A stretch of DNA of 64,000 nt, from the NCBI RefSeq assembly GCF_001676725.1, contig NZ_CP016172.1, positions 2,356,001-2,420,000 on the forward strand, given 5' to 3'. This stretch comes from Bordetella flabilis (GTDB lineage Bacteria; Pseudomonadota; Gammaproteobacteria; Burkholderiales; Burkholderiaceae_B). A model generated the notes under the pieces. The model had not been told where the DNA came from. It made no database searches and saw only the letters and a program-made list of their open reading frames with translations. Position numbers and translations under genes: made by a program. Below, in pieces: positions 45,758 to 54,970 of this stretch; within the stretch, counting starts at the first letter, position 1; every line of letters starts with the position of its first letter.

Positions 45758-46642
45758 TTACCGGGCCGGAACGGTGAACGATCCGTCGGGGTACTGGCTG
45801 CACATGAACTCCACAAAAGCCCGGACCTTGGGGCTTTGCAAGCGTCGGGACGTGTGGAGGACCCAAAGCTCGACTTCGTCTTCGGCCATGCCCCAGGACA
45901 CCAGTTCGCCTTTCTCCAGCAGGCCGCCGATGATGGACTTCGGCAGCATGGCCACCCCCGCACCGGCGGCAGCGGCATCCCGGACCGTCAGGAGCGAGGA
46001 CAGCCGTAGAACAGGCTGTGGTTCGACGATGAACCGGCCATCGCGGACCGACCACACCTCTCCGTCGCGTTAGGTCGGCATGACCACGGCCGGAACCCGG
46101 ACCGGCTGGTCGCGGCGTCCTTTTGGCATCTGAAGGGAAGGGGAGGCGGCCAGAACGAGCCGGTCCCTGGCGAAGCACCTGCCGACCAGTACGCTGTCCT
46201 TGCGCGGATTGATGCGGATGGCGACATCGAAATGCTCGTCGACCAGGTTGGCGAAGCGATCCTCGGCCACGACCTCGATCTCTACGTCGGGATAGACCGC
46301 GCGGAACGCGGCGGCAAGACGTCCCAGCGCCACCTGTGAGAACAGCACGGGTGCGGCGATGCGCAGCCGGCCTCGCGGAATCGCCAGGCCATCCCGCGCC
46401 GCGGCCACGGCTTCGTCGACCTCCCGCATCGGCCCCTCGGTCCGGTCCAGCAGCAATCGGCCGGCATCGGTCAGTTCCAGGGTGCGGGTGCCGCGCTCCA
46501 TAAGGCGTATACCCAGCGCGTCCTCGAGGTCGGCCACGCGGCGCGACAAGGTGGCCTTGGGTCGGCCGCTGGCACGGCTGGCTCTTCCAAAGCCGCCGTG
46601 AGCCGCTACCAGTTGGAAATCTTCCAGGGCGTTGAGATCCAT
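45758..46642 (-). pseudogene. LysR-family regulator with an in-frame TAA
   Basis: The frame encodes a full LysR protein of about 294 codons: an N-terminal winged helix (ALEDFQLVAAHGGFGRASRA), then a substrate-binding domain. It is broken by a single TAA at 46070-46072 after VVMPT. Beyond the stop the same frame continues with the family pattern (VLRLSSLLTVRDAAAAGAGV, LPKSIIGGLL) to 45758. The 190-residue product would keep DNA binding but lose the second lobe of the sensor domain. It is divergent from the NmrA gene. Confidence 0.86.
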
Positions 46643-46750
46643 TGTGTCTCATGTTTGGGACGAGGTGTCTATATTTTATGGTCTTCGTTTTGAATATGGA
46701 ATGACCTACAGTTTGTGCACACCCAGCCCAACCCATAAGGAGTCTTCATC

Positions 46751-47617
46751 ATGACCATTCTCGTAACCGGTGCAACCGGGACCGTCGGGCGCCAGGTCGT
46801 CGAGCAACTCGTCAAGCGTGGCGCCGATGTCCGTGCGTTTGTCCGCGATGCCTCGAAGGCCAATTTCCCGGCCGGTGTAGGCGTCGTCCAGGGCGATCTG
46901 CTCGACGTCGACTCGTTGCGTAGCGCCTTCTCCGGCGTCTCGACGCTGTTCTTGCTCAACGCGGTGGTGGCCGATGAGTACACCCAGGCGCTGATCGCGC
47001 TCAACATCGCCCGCGAGTCCGGCATCGAGCGGATCGTCTACCTTTCGGTGATACACAGCGACCGCTACGTGAACGTGCCGCACTTCGCGGGCAAGTACGG
47101 CGTCGAGCGCATGATCGAACAGATGGGCCTCAACGCCACCATCCTGCGTCCGGCCTATTTCATCGGCAACGACCTCACGATCAAGGATGTGGTGACTGGC
47201 TACGGGGTCTATCCGATGCCGATCGGCGGCAAGGGCCTGGCGATGGTCGATACGCGCGACGTAGGTGAGGTCGCGGCGATCGAACTCCTGCGCCGGGAGC
47301 GGTCTGCTGTGCCGCTTCCGCTGGTCCGGATCAACCTCGTGGGTCCCGACACGCTGACCGGTCCGGACGTCGCAGCCATCTGGACGGACGTGCTGGGCCG
47401 CCCGATCGCCTATCCGGGCGAGGACACCGCTGCATTCGAGCAGAACCTGCGGCAATATATGCCGAGCTGGATGGCTTTCGACATGCGGCTGATGACCGAG
47501 CGTTTCCTGACCGACGGAATGGTCCCCGATGCCGGCGACGTCGAGCGGCTGACCACGCTCCTGGGTCGCCCCCTTCATTCGTATCGAGAATTCGCCACCC
47601 AGGGCGTCGGCGCCTGA
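46751..47617 (+). CDS. NmrA-family NAD(P)-binding protein
   Basis: A 288-residue atypical SDR of the NmrA/HSCARG type. The nucleotide motif is LVTGATGTVGRQVVEQL at the N-terminus, followed by VYLSVIHSD and LRPAYFIGND segments. The usual catalytic Tyr-Lys pair may be missing, as in NADP-sensing NmrA proteins. An AAGGAG stands about 8 bases before the ATG. It is coupled with the DUF1857 gene 40 bp downstream. Confidence 0.88.
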   Translation: MTILVTGATGTVGRQVVEQLVKRGADVRAFVRDASKANFPAGVGVVQGDLLDVDSLRSAFSGVSTLFLLNAVVADEYTQALIALNIARESGIERIVYLSVIHSDRYVNVPHFAGKYGVERMIEQMGLNATILRPAYFIGNDLTIKDVVTGYGVYPMPIGGKGLAMVDTRDVGEVAAIELLRRERSAVPLPLVRINLVGPDTLTGPDVAAIWTDVLGRPIAYPGEDTAAFEQNLRQYMPSWMAFDMRLMTERFLTDGMVPDAGDVERLTTLLGRPLHSYREFATQGVGA

Positions 47618-47657
47618 CTGCAGCGCGACACCCACCACCAAGACAAGGAGCTTCATC

Positions 47658-48131
47658 ATGATCTACTCGACCGCCACTGTCCCGGTGAACCGGGCAGGCG
47701 AGACCACTCTGACGAGGAAGCAGGTATGGCAAGGACTGGTCCTAAAGGCCCGCGACGCCCGCCTGTTCCTTCCCGAAGGCCTTTGCACCCGCTGCGACGT
47801 GGTGGAGGAGAGTTCCACCCACTTCGTGCGCGAGGCGACCATCGCCGGCGCCGATCTGCGCGAGATCATCGTCCTGGAGCCGGAAAGCAAGGTCACCTTC
47901 TTCCAGGCCACCGGCCCGCGCGAAGGCGCCATCGTCAATGAACTGTTCGAGGACGAAGCCGGCGAGCTTCAGCTCCGCTTCTATTGCTACCTCGGCCTGC
48001 GTGGCAAAGCGCCGGGCGGCCCCGAGGAGCAGGCCGAGCAGATGCAGTTCGACAGCGACAAGGGCTACAAGGCCGCCTTGGTGTCCACGCTGAAGCGCAC
48101 CCGCGAATTGCTGGCTGACGGCCGGATCTGA
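47658..48131 (+). CDS. DUF1857 (SRPBCC, AtaL-like) protein
   Basis: A 157-residue START/SRPBCC-fold protein of the DUF1857 family, beginning IYSTATVPVN and with LTRKQVWQGLVLKARDARLF near residue 20. Such proteins have a hydrophobic ligand pocket; the role is unknown. AAGGAG precedes the ATG. It is the second gene of the NmrA operon. Confidence 0.85.
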   Translation: MIYSTATVPVNRAGETTLTRKQVWQGLVLKARDARLFLPEGLCTRCDVVEESSTHFVREATIAGADLREIIVLEPESKVTFFQATGPREGAIVNELFEDEAGELQLRFYCYLGLRGKAPGGPEEQAEQMQFDSDKGYKAALVSTLKRTRELLADGRI

Positions 48132-48381
48132 AACGAGCGTCCGGCTTGTTCTATAAACCGATGGCCTGCTGATCACCGGGCGCATCCGACCGTCTGGCGA
48201 CGGGCAGGCTATCTCCCTACACCCGGCATCTACACTGACGGGCATGTCGCTGGTCGGGGGGAGGTTACCGATGCCCTTTCCATGCTGTGGGCGACCCACG
48301 ACAAAGGCTATCTGATGATTGATGGCGGGATCGTCGGGAATTGTGCGCGGGCAGCGGCGCCAGCGCCAGCGTGATCTGGCG

Positions 48382-49002
48382 CTACCCCTTCATGGTCTTC
48401 GCGGCATCCCACGCTGACATGATGTGAGTGATAGAGGCTTCCATGACGGCGTGACGAACGCCGTCGCGTGCCAAGGTGGAGAGTCCCATCAGGAATGCAT
48501 CGAAGACGGTGGCCAATGCACGAGCATCGGTATCGGCGCGCAGTTCCCCGCTGTCGATCCCTCGTTGCACGCATGCTGTGATGCCTGCCCGCGTCCGCGT
48601 GCGCGAGCGCGTCAGGGGTGCAGTTACGGCTGCATTTTCTTCGGATGGAGCGCTCATTACGCCCAAGCCGACCATGCAGCCTTTCGGGTGTCCGCGCTCG
48701 CACTGCATCCTGGCGGAACTGCGCAGGGCGGCTTCGACGGCATCTCGCGGAGCGAGATCCGGATCCCATAGGGACTCCGTCACCTGCGCATAAGTGGACA
48801 GGTAGCGTTGCATACACTCTTGAAAAAGCGCCTCCTTGGAACCGAAGGCAGCATAGAAGCTCGGCGCAGATATGCCGTTCCCTATACCTGCCTTCAACTG
48901 GTTCAACGACGTCGATTCGTAGCCGTTCTGCCAGAAGATGTGCATCGCTTGCTCGACGGCCCTGTCCCGGTCGAAGGTCCGCGGGCGTCCCATTACCGCC
49001 AT
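48382..49002 (-). CDS. TetR-family transcriptional regulator
   Basis: A 206-residue regulator. The N-terminal HTH is FDRDRAVEQAMHIFWQNGYE with ISAPSFYAAFGSKEALF, and the C-terminal ligand domain is of the TetR_C_16-like type. MGRPRTF at 48993 is an alternative start. The 250 bp between it and DUF1857 show no supportable gene. Confidence 0.9.
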   Translation of the reverse strand: MAVMGRPRTFDRDRAVEQAMHIFWQNGYESTSLNQLKAGIGNGISAPSFYAAFGSKEALFQECMQRYLSTYAQVTESLWDPDLAPRDAVEAALRSSARMQCERGHPKGCMVGLGVMSAPSEENAAVTAPLTRSRTRTRAGITACVQRGIDSGELRADTDARALATVFDAFLMGLSTLARDGVRHAVMEASITHIMSAWDAAKTMKG

Positions 49003-49120
49003 GTCGAACTCCAGGTAGCTTACATTACTAACATACTAAACGATACATAAGTCGTTGGCAACCTGTCCCATATGCGACTAAAGTACCGACGCTGCCTGAG
49101 AAAACAAGCTGCAGACCGAT

Positions 49121-49430
49121 CTATCGACCCGAATGGGGCGTTTCCGAAACGGCCCAATTGCGTGCTCCCGGGCCGGCCGTGTTGCCGCCGAGCACCACGA
49201 TCACGATTGGCGCCTCCTTGCCCTGCATGGTGTGGGTCGTACCGGACACTATCTTGCCGCCAAGCAGACGCTTGAGGTTCTGCTGCACAGCCCGGTAGGG
49301 TGTGATGACGGAAATATCTTTGGCCTCAACGCCATCCTCGCGCAAAAGCGCAAGCAATGCGTTCAGCGCCTGTCCCTCGGCAGGCACCCAGTTCCCCTCA
49401 GGACGTGGACAGATCAATTCCCCCCAAGGT
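49121..49430 (-). pseudogene. C-terminal scrap of a superfamily 1 helicase
   Basis: The complement encodes DISVITPYRAVQQNLKRLL and THTMQGKEAPIVIVVLGGN followed by ARNWAVS, which are motifs IV-V of Upf1/DNA2-like helicases. The normal continuation with motif VI (LNVAVTRAK) is missing and a stop follows. No helicase N-terminal part lies upstream, where the AAA ATPase gene begins. It is a relic of a large gene, possibly a restriction or defence helicase. Confidence 0.75.
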
Positions 49431-49440
49431 ACATGACCAT

Positions 49441-49980
49441 ATGGATCGTTTCGTCGTAATTTCTGGCTGTTCGGGCGGTGGCAAATCCACGTTGCTGGCC
49501 GAACTGCGGCGGCAAGGCCATGTCGTTATCGAGGAGCCCGGGCGGCGTGTGGTTCAGGCCGAGGATCGAACCGGCGGTCAAGCCGTACCTTGGATCGACA
49601 TGGCCGCGTTTCTGCGTCGCGTGATTGCAACCGCGCGCCACGACCACGCAACCGCCCATGCTGGCAACGGCCAATGGGTGTTCTTCGATCGGGGCCTGGT
49701 GGATGCGGCAGCGGCGCTGCAGGAACTGACGGGCGAACCGCTTCTTACAATGCTTGGACAGCGCTATCGCTATCACCGCCGCGTGTTCCTCGCGCCGCCG
49801 TGGCCGGAAATCTATAAACAAGACCGGGAGCGACGTCATGGCATCCGTGCGGCACGGACCGAGTATCAGAGACTGCAGAAGGCCTATCCTGCGCTGGGCT
49901 ATGAGGTGTCGTTGCTGCCCAAAGTCAGCGTGTTGGAGCGCGCGGATTTCGTGCTGAGCACATTGTCCGACCTATCGTGA
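49441..49980 (+). CDS. AAA-type P-loop ATPase/kinase-like protein
   Basis: A 179-residue AAA_28-type NTPase with the Walker A GCSGGGKST near residue 9, a WVFFDRGLVD Walker B-like strand near 80 and a YQRLQKAYPALGYEV end. Members look like small nucleotide kinases; the substrate is unknown. The ATG at 49441 directly abuts the helicase remnant; the open frame upstream to 49357 belongs to that remnant's antisense. Confidence 0.85.
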   Translation: MDRFVVISGCSGGGKSTLLAELRRQGHVVIEEPGRRVVQAEDRTGGQAVPWIDMAAFLRRVIATARHDHATAHAGNGQWVFFDRGLVDAAAALQELTGEPLLTMLGQRYRYHRRVFLAPPWPEIYKQDRERRHGIRAARTEYQRLQKAYPALGYEVSLLPKVSVLERADFVLSTLSDLS

Positions 49981-50074
49981 CGCAGGCAAGTCACAATACC
50001 AGCGCGCCGCCTGATAGGGTCTTCATGCAGATTGATGCGGGCGAAGCCTAAACCGATGGAGAAGCCATATGGCT

Positions 50075-50098
50075 GATGCAGCCTCGCAGGGCTGCATC
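50075..50098. terminator. Possible bidirectional terminator hairpin
   Basis: An exact 9-bp inverted repeat GATGCAGCC/GGCTGCATC with a 6-base loop lies between convergent genes. There is no proper T-run on either side, so it may act only weakly. Confidence 0.4.
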
Positions 50099-50124
50099 CT
50101 CCTTATTGGAGCAACTGATGGCGG

Positions 50125-50904
50125 TCAATGGGAAGCGTTCCGCGCCGCGCGATCGATGGTATCGGCGACGGCCTTGGGTTGGGTGACGAATACCACATGG
50201 CTGCCCTTCACCTCGGTGATCTTCGCGCCGATCCGTTCGGCAGTCTGCCGCAACAGCTTGGGATCGATCGCCTTGTCTTGCGTGGCAATCACCGCCCAGC
50301 TCGGCTTGCTTTTCCAAGCGGCGCGGGTCAGCCTGGTTTCGAAAATGGACATGTTGATCGGAACCTGGGAGTCGCGCAGGAATGCGGCGTCGGCGTCGCT
50401 CGTATCCCCGGCAAAGCCGGTCTTGAATTTCTCGAGGCTGACGAAACCGTAGCCATCCTTCCCCGTCTCGATGACGAATTCCGGGGGAGGGGGGATATCC
50501 TTGAACTGGGAACCCGTGGATTCGCCGACATCCGGCGCCAAGGCGGAAACGTAGACCAGTCCGGCGACCTTCGGATCGGTGCCGCCCTCGGTGATGACCG
50601 TTCCACCATAGGAATGGCCGACGAGAATAGTCGGGCCTTGCTGGCGGTCGAGGACTCTTTTCGTCGCGGCCACATCGTCGGCGAGAGAAGTAAGGGGGTT
50701 CTGAACGATGGTGACTCGGTATCCACGCTCGGTAAGTTGATCATATACGCCGCGCCATCCGGAGCCGTCGGCGAACGCTCCGTGCACCAGTACCACGTTA
50801 CGGACTGCCTGATTCTGGGGGATACGGTCGGCCGAGTGCGCGAGCGCGGAAGCGGCAATGCCCACGGTTGCGGCCATGGTGGCCAAGAGCGCCTTCATCT
50901 TCAT
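50125..50904 (-). CDS. Exported alpha/beta hydrolase
   Basis: A 259-residue protein with a cleavable signal peptide (LLATMAATVGIAASALAHS). The alpha/beta fold shows LVHGAFADGSGW (oxyanion region), the nucleophile Ser in VGHSYGGTV near residue 112, and a late His in VKGSHVVFV. The substrate is unknown. It is divergent from an OhrR-like MarR gene, with two palindromes between, so it is probably repressed by it. Confidence 0.9.
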   Translation of the reverse strand: MKMKALLATMAATVGIAASALAHSADRIPQNQAVRNVVLVHGAFADGSGWRGVYDQLTERGYRVTIVQNPLTSLADDVAATKRVLDRQQGPTILVGHSYGGTVITEGGTDPKVAGLVYVSALAPDVGESTGSQFKDIPPPPEFVIETGKDGYGFVSLEKFKTGFAGDTSDADAAFLRDSQVPINMSIFETRLTRAAWKSKPSWAVIATQDKAIDPKLLRQTAERIGAKITEVKGSHVVFVTQPKAVADTIDRAARNASH

Positions 50905-50924
50905 GGAGTCTGTTCCTTCGATAG

Positions 50925-50943
50925 CGCGATAACAGTTATCGCG
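50925..50943. promoter_or_regulatory. MarR operator palindrome, site 1
   Basis: CGCGATAACAGTTATCGCG is a perfect 19-bp palindrome 20 bp upstream of the hydrolase start. The size and symmetry fit a MarR dimer site. Confidence 0.8.
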
Positions 50944-50982
50944 ATAATCAAATCGTAGAGATGCCGGCGTGAGCTGTCAAGT

Positions 50983-50995
50983 GATAAAATTTATC
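50983..50995. promoter_or_regulatory. MarR operator palindrome, site 2
   Basis: GATAAAATTTATC is a perfect 13-bp palindrome followed by CGCGATA. It shares the TTATCGCGATA core with site 1 and stands 55 bp before the MarR start, which suits autoregulation. Confidence 0.7.
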
Positions 50996-51049
50996 GCGAT
51001 ATCTATTGGTGCCATGCGCAGTCCTGTGCGGCACCCGAAGAGGTATGCG

Positions 51050-51520
51050 ATGACCCAGAAGAAAGTGACCAGCCCTCCGCCATTGGATGACCAGCTTTGC
51101 TATGCCGTTTATTCGGCGGGCATTGCGATCCAGCGTATCTACAAACCGTTGCTGGACAGGATGGGCCTGACCTATCCCCAGTATCTGGTACTGAACGTCC
51201 TCTGGCGGGATGACGGGCAAACTGTCGGCGGGATCGCGGAGAGATTGGCGTTGGAACCCAGTACGCTGACACCATTGCTCAAGCGGCTGGAATCCTCGGG
51301 CTTTGTCCAGCGGACGCGGAACCCGGACAATGAACGCCAGGTGGTTGTCGCACTGACGGAGCAGGGGCGACTGCTCCGCAACAAAGCGGGATGTCTGGGC
51401 GAATCCCTGCTCGCCGCATCGGAGCAGTCGCCCGCGGAGCTCGCCGAACTGAACAAGAAGCTCAGGCAGCTCCGTGACACGATCTACCCGCATCTGGATG
51501 GCTGGAGCTTGCCGGCCTAG
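51050..51520 (+). CDS. OhrR-like MarR-family regulator
   Basis: A 156-residue MarR protein. The N-terminus LDDQLCYAVYSAG carries the single reactive Cys typical of OhrR peroxide sensors. The winged helix is VGGIAERLALEPSTLTPLLKRLE, and DNERQVVVALTEQGR forms the wing. ATG 51050 follows GAGG; the frame is open to 50969. It probably represses itself and the divergent hydrolase until Cys oxidation. Confidence 0.88.
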   Translation: MTQKKVTSPPPLDDQLCYAVYSAGIAIQRIYKPLLDRMGLTYPQYLVLNVLWRDDGQTVGGIAERLALEPSTLTPLLKRLESSGFVQRTRNPDNERQVVVALTEQGRLLRNKAGCLGESLLAASEQSPAELAELNKKLRQLRDTIYPHLDGWSLPA

Positions 51521-51968
51521 TTCCGCCGCAACGTGGTGCTAGTCGCAAGGTTGAAGGATTCGCCTCCTGCGCTCGACATGCGACGCACGCCGCAAGTCAC
51601 GCAGCCGTCCAGCCGACACGGCGGCAACCGATCGCATCATGGACGTAGCGCGTTATTGATCGGCGGTGCCTTGCACCGCATCAGCCACTAGGCCGCGCGG
51701 GCTGCTCCAGCCCGACACTCCTTCTATTGCGCGTGGTGCGTATCGGGAAACACCGTGAGCCCGTTTCCAGGCCTACCGCCTGGTGCCCGTGCTATCTACG
51801 ATGCGGGCATGCGGCGTTCTGCCGTGATCAGTGCCCGAGAGCCCCGAATGCCGCCTTCATCATGGTCCTCGCCCGGATAGAACCGGGCAGGCCTGAACGG
51901 CGACTTGCCGCCAGTCGCGCGAATGGCTAGGCCTTGGCGATCGGGTCCGTCTTCCTGGAGATTTCATT
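51521..51968. other. Intergenic stretch without a supported gene
   Basis: 448 bp between MarR and the metallo-hydrolase. Short open frames exist but lack family likeness and ribosome sites. CTGGAG about 11 bases before 51969 is the ribosome site of the next gene. Confidence 0.4.
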
Positions 51969-52910
51969 ATGTTTAGCGTCGATAGCACCGTACAGCCCGC
52001 CGTACAGCCCAGCGTGCAGCCCGCTCGGCCCCCAGTCGCCGAATTGGTCCCGTCGCGTTACGCGGTGCGGATAGGCGAGATCGATGTGCTGGTGATCAGC
52101 GATGGGGTGCTGGCACTGCCCGCCACGACCATGTCGACCAACGCCGACCCGTCCGAGCGCACCTCCTGGCTGGACCACATGTTCCTGTCCCCCGAGGGAT
52201 TCGATTGGCCCTTGAACGTGATGGTGGCGCGTAGCGGCGGACGGACCATATTGATCGACGCCGGGCTGGGCCTGGAGTACCCGGACTTTCCGCGCGCCGG
52301 ACAATTTCCCCAGCGACTGAAGGCCGCGGGCATCGACCTTGCTTCCGTGACTGACGTGGTTATCACCCACATGCACATGGATCACGTTGGCGGCTTGCTG
52401 GTCGATGGGATGAAGGAGCAGTTGCGTCCGGACGTGCGGATACACGTGGCCGCCGCGGAGCTCAAGTTCTGGGCCGCTCCAGATTTTTCGCACACTTCCA
52501 TGCCGGCGGCGGTGCCGGACGTCCTCCGGTCAGCCGCCAGGCGGTTCGCGAGCGAGTACAAGAACCAATTGCAGGTATTCGAGGACGAGCAAAAGGTGGC
52601 GCCGGGCGTGGTGGTTCGCCGCACTGGCGGCCACACGCCCGGGCACAGCGTTGTTTGCCTGGCGTCAGGCGGCGATCGATTGACCTTCGCCGGCGATGCC
52701 GTATTCCCGGTAGGATTCGACCACCCCGAGTGGCACAACGGCTTCGAACACGATCCCGAAGAGGCCATCCGCGTTCGCGTAGGCCTTCTGCGTGAATTGG
52801 CGGCCAACGGGGGACTGCTGGTGGCTACCCACATGCCGTTTCCCTCCGTCGGCCGGGTGGCCGAGGAGGGCGACGTCTTTCGTTGGGTACCGGTCTTCTG
52901 GGATTTCTGA
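51969..52910 (+). CDS. Metallo-beta-lactamase-fold hydrolase
   Basis: A 313-residue MBL-fold protein with the zinc motif ITHMHMDHVGG near residue 135, a further His in RTGGHTPGHS near 220, Asp in FAGDAVF and a late His in VATHMPF. It resembles quorum-quenching lactonase/alkylsulfonatase-like MBL proteins; the substrate is unknown. The start has a short 12-bp tandem repeat giving VQPA-VQPS-VQPA (about 51990-52025). No signal peptide is seen. Confidence 0.88.
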   Translation: MFSVDSTVQPAVQPSVQPARPPVAELVPSRYAVRIGEIDVLVISDGVLALPATTMSTNADPSERTSWLDHMFLSPEGFDWPLNVMVARSGGRTILIDAGLGLEYPDFPRAGQFPQRLKAAGIDLASVTDVVITHMHMDHVGGLLVDGMKEQLRPDVRIHVAAAELKFWAAPDFSHTSMPAAVPDVLRSAARRFASEYKNQLQVFEDEQKVAPGVVVRRTGGHTPGHSVVCLASGGDRLTFAGDAVFPVGFDHPEWHNGFEHDPEEAIRVRVGLLRELAANGGLLVATHMPFPSVGRVAEEGDVFRWVPVFWDF

Positions 52911-53120
52911 CCACTGTCAGCTTGGGGGCTTCCTTGCCCGGCGAATCCCGGGCAGCGTCCGGCCGCATTCAGCAATGCCTGGCCGGCGCTGAGCTTCACG
53001 ATTGTCATCGCGCGCCGCCAACCCCCACCAGGCGACGCGAGAGCGCCGACGCTCCAGGCATTGAAGCTGCGCCTGTCGGGTAAGGGGAGGGGACTTGCAT
53101 AACGGTGACTCCGGTTGAGC

Positions 53121-54011
53121 TCACGTGACGCGCTCAAAATGTACGAACAGGGGCCTGCAGATCGACATGATTCCGCGTTCGACGGATTCCGGGTATTCAA
53201 GTCCCGCAGAACGCGCCACGGTGTTCGCCAACCTGCTGTAGAGGGCGACGGCGGCCTTGAAAGCCTTGATGGCGTCCAATGCATCAAAGTGCCCGAAAAC
53301 CTGCTGCAACTCGCGCCACGTCGGTTCATCGAGCCACTGCTTCATCCGCGTGCCGTTGTGCCACACGTCGACGGCGCCTGACGCTACCGCGTGCCATTCC
53401 AGCATCTGAAGCAACAGGGCTTTCATCGTCTGATCGCGTTGCTTGACCAGCCATAGTTCGCCACGCATAAGGTACTTCGGGATATGGGACGCTTCGAACC
53501 AGAACTCTTCCACCGCTGCGCGGAAGACCTCGTTCGAAGGCAATGCCGGGGTGGGGACGTGCCCGCTCGGTGGCGGCAGATCCGTTGTGAGCCCCGCCTT
53601 GTCCAGCAGAATCCGATATCCTCGTTCATACAGCGCTTCCAGTTCCTGCCGGCTGGCCATCTCGCGTAAGCGGGCCGGGCCGGCTAGCGTGTAGTCGACT
53701 TTGGTGCCGCCGGAATAAATGGCAAGCCGGGTGGCCCATCGTTGTTCGGTAGAAGGGTCCAAGGGTAATACGGTCACCAGCTCCCCGATCTCGCCCAGCC
53801 AACCGGAATCGGTCATGAGAACCTGGGGATCGTCCGCGATAAGTTCTATGTCGATGTCGGATAGCGCGTCGGCAAGGCCGTCGGATCTGGCGAGCGAGCC
53901 CGTGAGCACCAGCGCCTGGATCGCGCAATTGCGCTGTGCCCACAAGACGATGTTCTGCAGGATTGCATCGCGTTCCGCGATAGCCAAGGCATTCTCTTTC
54001 GATGTCATCAT
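53121..54011 (-). CDS. Aminoglycoside 6-adenylyltransferase-like protein
   Basis: A 296-residue protein of the ANT(6)/AadK family. The nucleotidyltransferase motif TGSLARSDGLADALSDIDIE near residues 40-60 contains the paired Asp. A C-terminal alpha-helical domain (KYLMRGELWLVKQRDQTMKA) completes the family length. Relatives adenylate streptomycin, but many chromosomal homologues have no proven resistance role. ATG 54011 or 54008 follows an AAGGAATACGTGAGG stretch; the open frame to 54227 is not family-like. Confidence 0.85.
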   Translation of the reverse strand: MMTSKENALAIAERDAILQNIVLWAQRNCAIQALVLTGSLARSDGLADALSDIDIELIADDPQVLMTDSGWLGEIGELVTVLPLDPSTEQRWATRLAIYSGGTKVDYTLAGPARLREMASRQELEALYERGYRILLDKAGLTTDLPPPSGHVPTPALPSNEVFRAAVEEFWFEASHIPKYLMRGELWLVKQRDQTMKALLLQMLEWHAVASGAVDVWHNGTRMKQWLDEPTWRELQQVFGHFDALDAIKAFKAAVALYSRLANTVARSAGLEYPESVERGIMSICRPLFVHFERVT

Positions 54012-54108
54012 CCTCACGTATTCCTTATCGTCCGGCCGCCGCCTCGCCTGGATAGCGCCGGGGCCCGGGCACTGGAGCGATGCGGACACGCTGTCTTGCG
54101 TCGCGCCG

Positions 54109-54789
54109 TCACCCTGCGCGCCGCCGGCGCGGGGCAGGGGCAGGGACGTGCGCCTGCAACTCCCTGACGATGGCTTGGCATTTGTTCTTGAGATGGGTCT
54201 TGAGGATGCCCGATAGCGCCGCGGCATCGCGTCGCATCAAGGCGTTGAGCATCCCATCGTGCTCGGCCATGGCGCGGCTCCAGATATCCTCGGTCATGGG
54301 GGATTGGAAGCGTATGCGTCGGATACGTGCATTCACAACCGCATATTGGCTGATGAGTACTGGGTTCCGCGTGGCCCGGACGATGGCTTCGTGGATGGCG
54401 CGATTGTTCTCGTAGTACGGCTGCCGATCGCGGCGCAGGAAAGCTGCGTGCATACCTTCATGCAGCGCCGTGATCTCCGCCAATTCGGCCTCCGTGACGC
54501 GCTCTGCCGCCTGTTCGCCGGCCAATGCCTCCAGGGCGCCCGCCACGGCGAACAAGCCCTCGACCTCATCCAGCGAAAGCTCGCGGACGCGCGCACCTCG
54601 GTTGGGCAGCAGTTCGACGTGCCCTTCGGATGCAAGCACTTTCAGCGCTTCGCGCAGGGGGGTGCGCGAGACGCCAAAGCGCGCGCAGAGTGCCGCTTCC
54701 GGCACCTTGCTGCCCGGTGCGATTTCCCCTTGCACGAACACCTCGCGCAGACCGTCGAGCAGGGAGGCATGGACGAAGTTTTTGCTCAT
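54109..54789 (-). CDS. GntR-family (FCD) transcriptional regulator
   Basis: A 226-residue regulator with an N-terminal winged helix (SKVPEAALCARFGVSRTPLR) and an FCD ligand domain with the usual Asp/His metal-site segments (NNRAIHEAIVRAT; AEHDGMLNALMRRD). An ATG at 54804 is an alternative start. It is divergent from the racemase-fold/Bug genes, which it likely represses in the absence of their carboxylate substrate. Confidence 0.9.
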   Translation of the reverse strand: MSKNFVHASLLDGLREVFVQGEIAPGSKVPEAALCARFGVSRTPLREALKVLASEGHVELLPNRGARVRELSLDEVEGLFAVAGALEALAGEQAAERVTEAELAEITALHEGMHAAFLRRDRQPYYENNRAIHEAIVRATRNPVLISQYAVVNARIRRIRFQSPMTEDIWSRAMAEHDGMLNALMRRDAAALSGILKTHLKNKCQAIVRELQAHVPAPAPRRRRAG

Positions 54790-54800
54790 GCCGCAATTAT

Positions 54801-54922
54801 GCATTCATTTTCAACATAAAAGTGCGGCATAGCGCTCGAAACTCTCGGTGTAAACCCTGGTTTGAATTCATAGATGTTGACGTACGCAGGAAGAACCTCA
54901 TACATTGAACGCATTCATTTTC
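54801..54922. promoter_or_regulatory. Repeated 12-mers flanking the GntR/racemase intergenic region
   Basis: GCATTCATTTTC occurs exactly at 54801-54812 and 54911-54922, 110 bp apart, one near each divergent start. The pair may be a looped operator for the GntR protein. Confidence 0.5.
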
Positions 54923-54970
54923 GTCAAAAGAAGCAGGTTTCATGTCCGTTTTACCTCAAAGGAGCAAAAA

